Under the pieces are notes generated by a model. It searched no databases, was not told where the DNA came from, and was given only the letters and a program-made list of their open reading frames with translations. Both the position numbers and the translations under genes were made by a program. Positions 57,918-64,000 of a DNA stretch of 64,000 nt are shown here, one piece after another. The stretch is from assembly GCA_026120185.1 (NCBI GenBank), contig JANUWF010001783.1:4991001-5055000 (forward strand), in the 5' to 3' direction. How positions within the stretch are numbered: the first letter of the stretch is position 1; each line of letters begins with the position of its first letter. Source of the stretch: Voacanga thouarsii (taxonomy: Eukaryota; Streptophyta; Magnoliopsida; Gentianales; Apocynaceae).

Positions 57918-59169
57918 TTGCACTGTTTTATATTAAAAAAGAAAGTTTTTTTTTTTATCTTTTCTAATTATGAGAATAGATTTTAATAATAATTAAAATT
58001 TATTTGAAACCCATGATTTTGGATTAAAATATTTTTAAAATTACATGTAGTACCCATAATTTTCTAAAAATTTGATTTCAGTCTAGAACTTTTCAAAATT
58101 CAAATTTAGACCCAGATTTCTCTAAAATACTAATTTTGGATGATTGTGCATTGGATGTATTATGCTATATTTTAAGCACATTTTATTAGTATGGTGGATG
58201 GTTATGGACTAAGACCAAACTTATTTGTTCATGCATCTTTATCGCTTTGTTTTAACTAAATAAGGACTATGCATCCTGCCTTATCTCAAATTCCTGTATA
58301 ATTTTCTTCTCATCTAACTCCTCTCGAATGTAACTCGAGTTTTCTTCTTTTAGGAATTATATAATTAGTTTATATATGTTAGATTGAAGTAGAATTTTAT
58401 TTACAAGATTTTGAAGACGACAATCAAAACAAAGCGAGATGGTAATATATTCTACTAAAATCATGCATGAACACATAAGATTGATCATATTAATTTCTTT
58501 GGTGGCTCGAAAAAATTAATTTAGAGAGTCTATAACCGTGCCACGTAATTGTTTATTACCATATTTATCAATATTTATGCTGCTTATTGATAAATTGTAT
58601 GCATGCCAAATGATAAGATAACTAAAAGGAATAAATCCCTCAAATAATATTAAATCTAATGCCTTGAATTAATATAGTAAGAATGAGAGCTTTTTTTCGA
58701 GACCAAGTTGTTGGGGATACCCAAATCTACTTGACATTGAGTATGTTCAAGCTATGGAATTTAATTCCTGATTAATGGGTTGGGTTTAACCAATTTCTTT
58801 ATCCCGATTGGGCTAACCCAAGCATAAAGAATATTAGAGGCAAGATTGGGATAGTATTAAATACTTTAATGATTAAAAAATATTAATCACCCAATGATAC
58901 AATAGTTACATTTAATGTAATTGGTATTAGATACCTACCACTGAACTTAATTGTGGCTTGTTGGGCTAACCCAAGGTCATTCTTAAGGAATTTGGATATT
59001 GGTCCACTAGGAAAGCTTCCAACGGGCTTTTCTGAGTTAATAGTAGGGGCTATTGATTTGAGTAAAATAGTGGAATAAAAATGCTTTTAATTAAAGACCT
59101 AATTACTTGTATATCATGAGCATATATATGTTCTAATTACTCTATCTTTATATCTAGGTCACTTGCAAC
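57918..59169 (+). other. Copia leader, non-coding
   Basis: AT-rich and without domain-bearing frames. About 1.8 kb separates primer-binding site and gag, which is long for copia. Confidence 0.5.
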
Positions 59170-59963
59170 ATAGCAACAAACCTAAACCTACATAGTATCT
59201 TGGAAATAAATAAGCTCACCGAATCAAACTATCCGGACTGATATAAAAACTTGAGAATTGTTCTCAAGTTGGGAAAGTTGTTTTACATACTAGATGCTCC
59301 TATTCTGCCACCTCCAGCCTAAGATGCTCCTGCTGTCCATAAGAAGCACAAAGAGGACAGTGATACTGCATCATGTATTATGCTGGCGTTAATGACTCTT
59401 GAGTTACAAAATTAGTATAAGCATATAGATGCTCAAACTATTATTTTCTATCTTAAAGAGCTGTTTGATAAAAAAGCTAGAACTGAGAGATATGAGAGAT
59501 CTAAGCAACTGTTCCTTTCTAAGATGATTGAGGGTGCTTCACTGGCCACTCATGGGCTGTAGATGTTAGGCTATATTGAAAAGCTTAGGTCTCTTGTTTT
59601 CTTAATAGATCACGATTTAAGTGTCGATTTAATTCTAAAATCATTACCAAGTAGTTTTACCACATAAACAATATTGAGACCACCATACTTGAGCTTATCA
59701 ATCTGCTTAAGACTGCTAAATCATCCATGAAGAAGAATGATAAGGCGATCTTGCTAGTAGGTACTTCGTCTTCTAAAAAGACAGTTCCCAAGAAGAAGAA
59801 GAAAAATCCTACAAAGCCCAAAGGATACATGAAGAAGAAGGAAGCAGCCACTAAAGGCCCATATCATCATTATGGCAAGATGGGCTATTGGAGGTGCAAT
59901 TGCAAAGCCTACTTGATGAGACTCCGCTTCATCATGGAGGTCAAGATCAAGGAGAGGGAGGCG
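59170..59963 (+). pseudogene. UBN2-type copia gag, heavily decayed
   Basis: The frame starts at an ATA where ATG is expected (59170-59172). It reads ILEINKLTESNYPD, stop, YKNLRIVLKLGKLFYILDAP, ASCIMLALMTLELQ, KELFDKKARTERYERSKQLF, SKMIEGASLATHG, LGYIEKLRSLVFLIDHDLSV and LILKSLPSSF, as in UBN2 gag proteins. A Lys-rich linker follows, then a zinc knuckle that reads YHHYGKMGYWRCNC, with the first two Cys and the His replaced by Tyr. Stops replace Trp and Gln codons. The gene ends where the next LTR begins. No pol follows. Confidence 0.85.
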
Positions 59964-59964
59964 T

Positions 59965-60793
59965 GACCAAGTAAAAACTCAAGCTGGTAACAAAGACGGA
60001 CAAAACTCAACTAAAAATGAGGCCTCCAAAAGACGGCCGACACCGCCCCCAGCAGCAGAACCGGTGTCAGCTCCATTCTGCCCAATAACGGCTTCATTCT
60101 GCCATTCGATTGCCCAAAGATAGATCACAACCGGCATCGGCTGTGGTATCCAAACCGGCGTCAGCTCTATCGTCGGCTGCACCGCGTTTTTTATGTTTTT
60201 TCTAATTTTCTCCAATTTTAATTGTTTGTAAAGACTTATTATGACCCCAAAACTGTAATAGAATCTCAGGAATTACTTAGTTAGGGTTAGGGTAGGATAA
60301 ATAGCACATTTAGTGATTTGACAATTCAATTCACACACTTTAATTCAAATTTGAGAGAGAATCTTGAAAAGCCCTAGCCTCTTTGTTCATCTTGTTCAAA
60401 ACCATGCTTAAGGATTAGTCCTCCTTATGAATGAGTCTATAAAATCTTTTGGATAATCTAATGTGATTTCTTTAAATGGGTCTTAGTTGCTTTATTCTTT
60501 TAGGGTTTGTTTGAATTCTATTATTTAGGTACATATTTTTTCTATTCTATTTGTTCTTATTTGCCTTTGTTGCTTCAAGGATATTGGGGTGAGATTATAG
60601 TAGAACTTTCTACTTTTCTTGAGGGTCTTTGAAGCTTAGTTCTTCAAGGGTTTGATAGAGAGTATGTTGTTATTTCACTTTCTCTTTTTGGTCTTTAGAA
60701 GAATCTTTGTTTTGGTCCCATTTGGTTCAGCTGAACACATATTCAACTAAACTACTCACAACACCAAGAAAAGGTCCACACAAGGTCATATCA
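59965..60793 (+). mobile_element. 5' LTR of a Ty3 element (boundaries approximate)
   Basis: The sequence changes from copia gag to a TG-starting segment at about 59965. It has a palindrome-pair array, a TATA-like GATAAATA at 60296-60303 and a tRNA-iMet primer-binding site at 60801. The right end TCATATCA is the best TG...CA candidate. Confidence 0.55.
60035..60166. repeat. Palindrome-pair array in the Ty3 LTR
   Basis: Cores at 60039 and 60063 and at 60133 and 60157: 24 bp within pairs, 94 bp between pairs. Sites read AACCGGTGTCAGCT, AACCGGCATCGGCT and AACCGGCGTCAGCT. Confidence 0.75.
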
Positions 60794-60800
60794 AAGAGTT

Positions 60801-60812
60801 TGGTATCAGAGC
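60801..60812 (+). other. Primer-binding site for initiator tRNA-Met
   Basis: TGGTATCAGAGC preceded by TT. Confidence 0.9.
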
Positions 60813-61707
60813 GAGGAAAAGCTTGATTCCAATCAAAGCTTGAAAGCAAGAAAAGGAGCCCTACAAAGTTGAAGAAAAAGAAAACAGAGAAAATCCTGTA
60901 ACTCAAAAACATGCTCCAAAAAGGTCATGAAATTTTTGCTATTTCTTGATTTTTCTCTTGGAAAATTACTCTTTGATGTTAATATAATCATTGAGAACAA
61001 ATATTTCTTGTGTTTGTGGTGAAATTTGGCTTGAATATGAGTGAAAATGTTAGTTGTTCTCAAGTGACGGGATTACAGCCAAGGTGTTTGATAAATGTTC
61101 CATGAGAATACTTTTGGCTATAGTTGGAAACTTTAATTCTTGATTCTTATTCTTTGGGATATTAAAATTTAGTATATCACTCTATTGTTGAATTCCATGC
61201 TCATTGAACTCAACTTATTTAGTGCACACTTGTGATCATCTTGTTCTTCATAATTATAGTTCTAGTTATTCTTGTTTCTTTGTTCTAGTTAATTCTTGTT
61301 CATTTCTTACTTAGAAGTGTTTCTTGTGCATCTAGTGTTTGTTCTTGTATTGATTGAGTCCATATTTCTTGAAATTCTTGATTAAAACTTATTTTCTTAA
61401 GGTGCCTAATAAGTGTTTGTTGAAATTCACCTAAGACCCCTTAATTGGAAAATTCTTTTGATTTGTGTGATTCACTAAGTTAGACTAAAACTCTAGCCAT
61501 TGGGGAGAATTGGGATTGAACAAGAAGGCTTGAGTATTGAGAAAAATGTAAGAGGGTGAGCCTATTATTAAAAGAGCTTAAGAGAGTAAACACGAACGTG
61601 GAGTGATCAACTTTGAGAGCCAACACGCAAGAAAGTGAAGTGGGGATCTATTTTTCTTTCTAATCTCTTTTGTTTTACAGGTATAAGTAAGTAAATATTT
61701 CATCACT
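60813..61707 (+). other. Ty3 leader, non-coding
   Basis: No coding domain. It ends with TTTGTTTTACAG, acceptor-like, shortly before the gag ATG. Confidence 0.5.
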
Positions 61708-63102
61708 ATGACCCATGAACAAGAGATCTCTAGGCCTAACCAAAGTGGACCTAGTAGACCTCAAGAAAACCAAATTGATGCTAGGGGTTTATGTGAAGAC
61801 TTGCAAGTTATGATGAGTACTATACAAAGTGAGTTCCAAAATATGACAAGAGAGTTGATAACTCAGCTTAGACAATTTTCTACCATCGCACAAAGGAGAG
61901 GTCAAGAGCGATTTGAGGTACCTAGCCCTAGGATAAAGGATAGTGATACCCATACTCCTTACTCCTCCGTTAAATGCTCAATAAGGGGAAAAGTGGGATG
62001 AGCACTCTATTGGGGGATTCCAACAAGCTCCTATGAGAGGGGGAAGATATGGTATGAGAGGAGGATGAGGTAGGGGCCAAGGAAGGAATGGTGGGAACAA
62101 TCTAAGGGGGTTAGAAAGAGAATTTGAGGGAGTTGATGAATGTTATGAGGGAGAACAAGTTGAGGCCTTTGGCGAACACCATAGAGGATGGGGTAATAGA
62201 GGAGGAAGGAGAGAAGGAAATGATGAGGAGAGGGAATTGAACCACATTAAATTGAAGGTGCCCACATTCTATGGCAAGAGTGACCCCAAAGCATATTTTG
62301 AGTGGGAAAGCAAGATGAAGATCTTCCTAGAAAGTCATACCTATAGTAAGAGGTCAAAGATGAGGTTGGCTATTTTAGAATTTTCGAAGTATGCTTTGGT
62401 TTGGTGGGAGCAAGTTAGTGCACAAAGGAGATAAATGGGAGTAGAAACCGTGGCTAGTTGGAATTTGTTGAAATATATGATGAGGGCAAGGTTTATACCA
62501 CACTATTACTACATTGATCTTTACTAAAGGCTCCAATCACTTAAACAAGGGAACAAGAGTGTGGAAGACTACCATAAAGAGATGGAAGTTATGTTGATGA
62601 GAGCTCAAATCAATAAGGATACTAGAGCAACAAAAGCAAGGTTCTTGGGAGGATTAAATAGGGAAATTGCCAATTTGATAAAATTGTATTCCTATGATCG
62701 ATTGGAGGATATGGTACATGCCACTATGAAAATTGAAAGGCAATTAAAAATGAGGGCATTTACTAGACCACCACTTCCAAACCCCAATATTACCAGCCAA
62801 CTGCCAATTAAAAAGGATAAAGCCCCTAAGCCATTCCAAAGGGACTTCTACAAACCTAGGGAAGGTTGGAACAAGGATGAGGGAAAAGTCATGGAGAGGC
62901 CACAAATGAATAGGGATATCAAGTGTTTTAAGTGCCTTGGATATGGACATACTTTCCATGAGTGTCCAAGTGAGAGAACAATGTATACTAATCCCTATGA
63001 TAAGGTTTCTACCGATAAGGAAGAAGAGGGAGAAATGTACCAAGGAGACCAAAAGGGAAATAGAGATGAGGAAAGTAATGAAAGGGAAGTTGTTGGTTAA
63101 TA
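61708..63102 (+). pseudogene. Ty3 gag (Retrotrans_gag), broken
   Basis: ATG at 61708 (MTHEQEISRPNQSGPSRPQ). After a frameshift near 61980 comes a Gly/Arg-rich stretch, then HIKLKVPTFYGKSDPKAYFE, MRLAILEFSKYALVWWEQV, FIPHYYYIDLY, QSLKQGNKSVEDYHKEMEV, ARFLGGLNREIANLIKLYS and the knuckle CFKCLGYGHTFHEC (62924-62965). The last 179 codons (62561-63100) are uninterrupted, and the zinc knuckle is intact. Stops occur at about 62432 and 62525. This is the capsid type of plant Ty3 elements primed by tRNA-iMet. Confidence 0.88.
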
Positions 63103-63179
63103 ATACTCTTTGGTGGGAGTCATAAGAAGGTCATTGAATTCACAAGCCATTGATGATCAAGATCACTAACAAAAAGAGA

Positions 63180-63545
63180 ACATTTTCTACACTAGGTGCC
63201 TAATCAACAAGACCCCTTATAGTGTCATTGTAGATAGTAAGAGTTGCACTAACGTGATTAGTGCAAACTTGGTTAAAGAATTAGACATGAGTTGGATTAA
63301 ACATCCCAAGCCCTACAAATTATAATGGTTGAATGATAGTGCAAAATTGAGAGTGAACAAACAAGTTTTGGTGTCTTTTGAGATGGGGAAGTATAAGGAT
63401 GATGTGCTATGTGATGTGATACCCATGCAAGCAGGTCACTTGCTCCTAGGGAGACCTTGGTAATACAATAGATATGTAAAGCATGATGGGAGGAAGAATA
63501 CTTATTCCCTACTCAAGGAGGGAATTAAATTTACCCTCACCCCCA
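63180..63545 (+). pseudogene. Ty3 aspartic protease, broken
   Basis: Frames read NIFYTRCLINKTPYSVIVDS, SCTNVISANLVKELDMSW, KHPKPYKL, stop, WLNDSAKLRVNKQVLVSFEM, VLCDVIPMQAGHLLLGRPW and then SLLKEGIKFTLTPM. The active-site triplet reads D-S-K where D-S-G or D-G-G is usual. GRPW-type flap/LLGRP motif present. Two stops. Confidence 0.85.
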
Positions 63546-64000
63546 TGGCCCCAGTGAGGTGAACAAAGATTAAAGAATCATGAAGGAGGGAGAAAAGAAG
63601 AAGGGAGCACAAGATGTAAAAAAAAAACAAGAAGTTGAGAGGAAAGAACAAGAAAGGAAAGAAAAAAAGTTTAGAGAGAGGATGGGCAAACAAACACCTT
63701 TGACAATCAAGGATAAGAGTAAGCAAGGAAAAGAGAAGGAAGGTAAAAGAAGAGTGAATTTCTTTGCAAAAGAAAGTGAGGTCATAGAGGCTATAGAAGC
63801 TAAGGAACCAGTTACTCTTCTTTTATGTAAAGGTTCTTATGATTCTACTAATGATTTTTCATTGTCTTTACCTAATAAAGTTGTAGCTATTCCTAAAAAA
63901 TTTGAAGTTATTTTTCTAAAGGAGGTGGTCAACAGAATACTAACTCAATTCTTACGGGCCATAATCAAGAAGAACTTGAACAATTTGGGGGAATGCTTGC
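63546..64000 (+). pseudogene. Protease-RT linker and start of Ty3 reverse transcriptase, cut by window edge
   Basis: A Lys/Glu-rich linker (63590-63780) is followed by ESEVIEAIEAKEPVTLLLCK and LPNKVVAIPKKFEVIFLKEV, which aligns with the LxxLLxEFxDVFPEEVP entry to RT in this group. The catalytic part lies beyond the window. Confidence 0.6.

Noticed and set aside
57706..57936. Open frame with repeated TWRRV-S-LAPG text
   Set aside because: The repeats come from the palindrome module. The frame has no conserved domain and lies in a retrotransposon leader. The same happens at 43163-43417 (minus).

Overview
This 64 kb window looks like gene-poor, transposon-dense chromatin of a eudicot nuclear genome. 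Base composition is AT-rich. The coding remnants are plant LTR-retrotransposon and CACTA families: Athila-type Ty3 elements primed by tRNA-Asp, SIRE-like and UBN2-type Ty1/copia elements primed by tRNA-iMet, a Ty3 element with a Retrotrans_gag capsid, and TNP2, Ptta/En-Spm and Ulp1 remnants. No intact host gene, rRNA or tRNA gene was found. Almost every reading frame is broken by stops or frameshifts. The species cannot be named from the sequence alone.

Left block (1-10380). A minus-strand LTR (1-1181) interrupts an exon of a CACTA transposase. The rest of that CACTA element (1182-5810) carries pieces of two host genes, the C-terminal RRM of SPF45/DRT111 and a ZRF1/zuotin-like DnaJ. It ends in subterminal repeats and a clear terminal inverted repeat. 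The CACTA in turn sits inside the RNase H region of a minus-strand Athila element (5811-10380), whose protease, reverse transcriptase, primer-binding site and 5' LTR follow.

Centre-left (10380-28470). Decayed exons of Ulp1-like and Ptta/En-Spm-like transposon proteins lie on the plus strand. They are interrupted by a complete minus-strand Athila-like element (17817-26302) with a perfect 5-bp target duplication. It has two 1.5-kb LTRs, a gag and an ORF2 plant-transposon domain, but no pol. A candidate MITE follows at 28472-28833.

Centre-right (30499-51349). A SIRE-like copia element on the minus strand has been split. Its 3' LTR lies at 30499-32003, and its gag, primer-binding site and truncated 5' LTR lie at 48910-51349. 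Between them is a plus-strand complex of non-autonomous Athila-like elements with four LTRs or LTR fragments. That complex was itself hit by two very long LTRs (33013-37287 and 44511-47325).

Right block (52082-64000). A plus-strand copia LTR is interrupted by a 3.6-kb solo LTR. After it come a long leader and a decayed gag, then a Ty3 element (LTR, gag, protease, start of RT) that runs off the window.

The most striking signal is a recurring DNA architecture in the regulatory or leader parts of at least four different retrotransposon families. Pairs of GGCGCC-centred palindromes or near-palindromes are set 24-25 bp apart, and the pairs repeat every ~74 or ~94 bp. Two other conserved signals are a perfect 8-bp hairpin with an AGGA loop upstream of the polypurine tract of the Athila-like elements, and tRNA-like A/B boxes inside the giant LTRs, one of which has tandemly amplified its A-box half.
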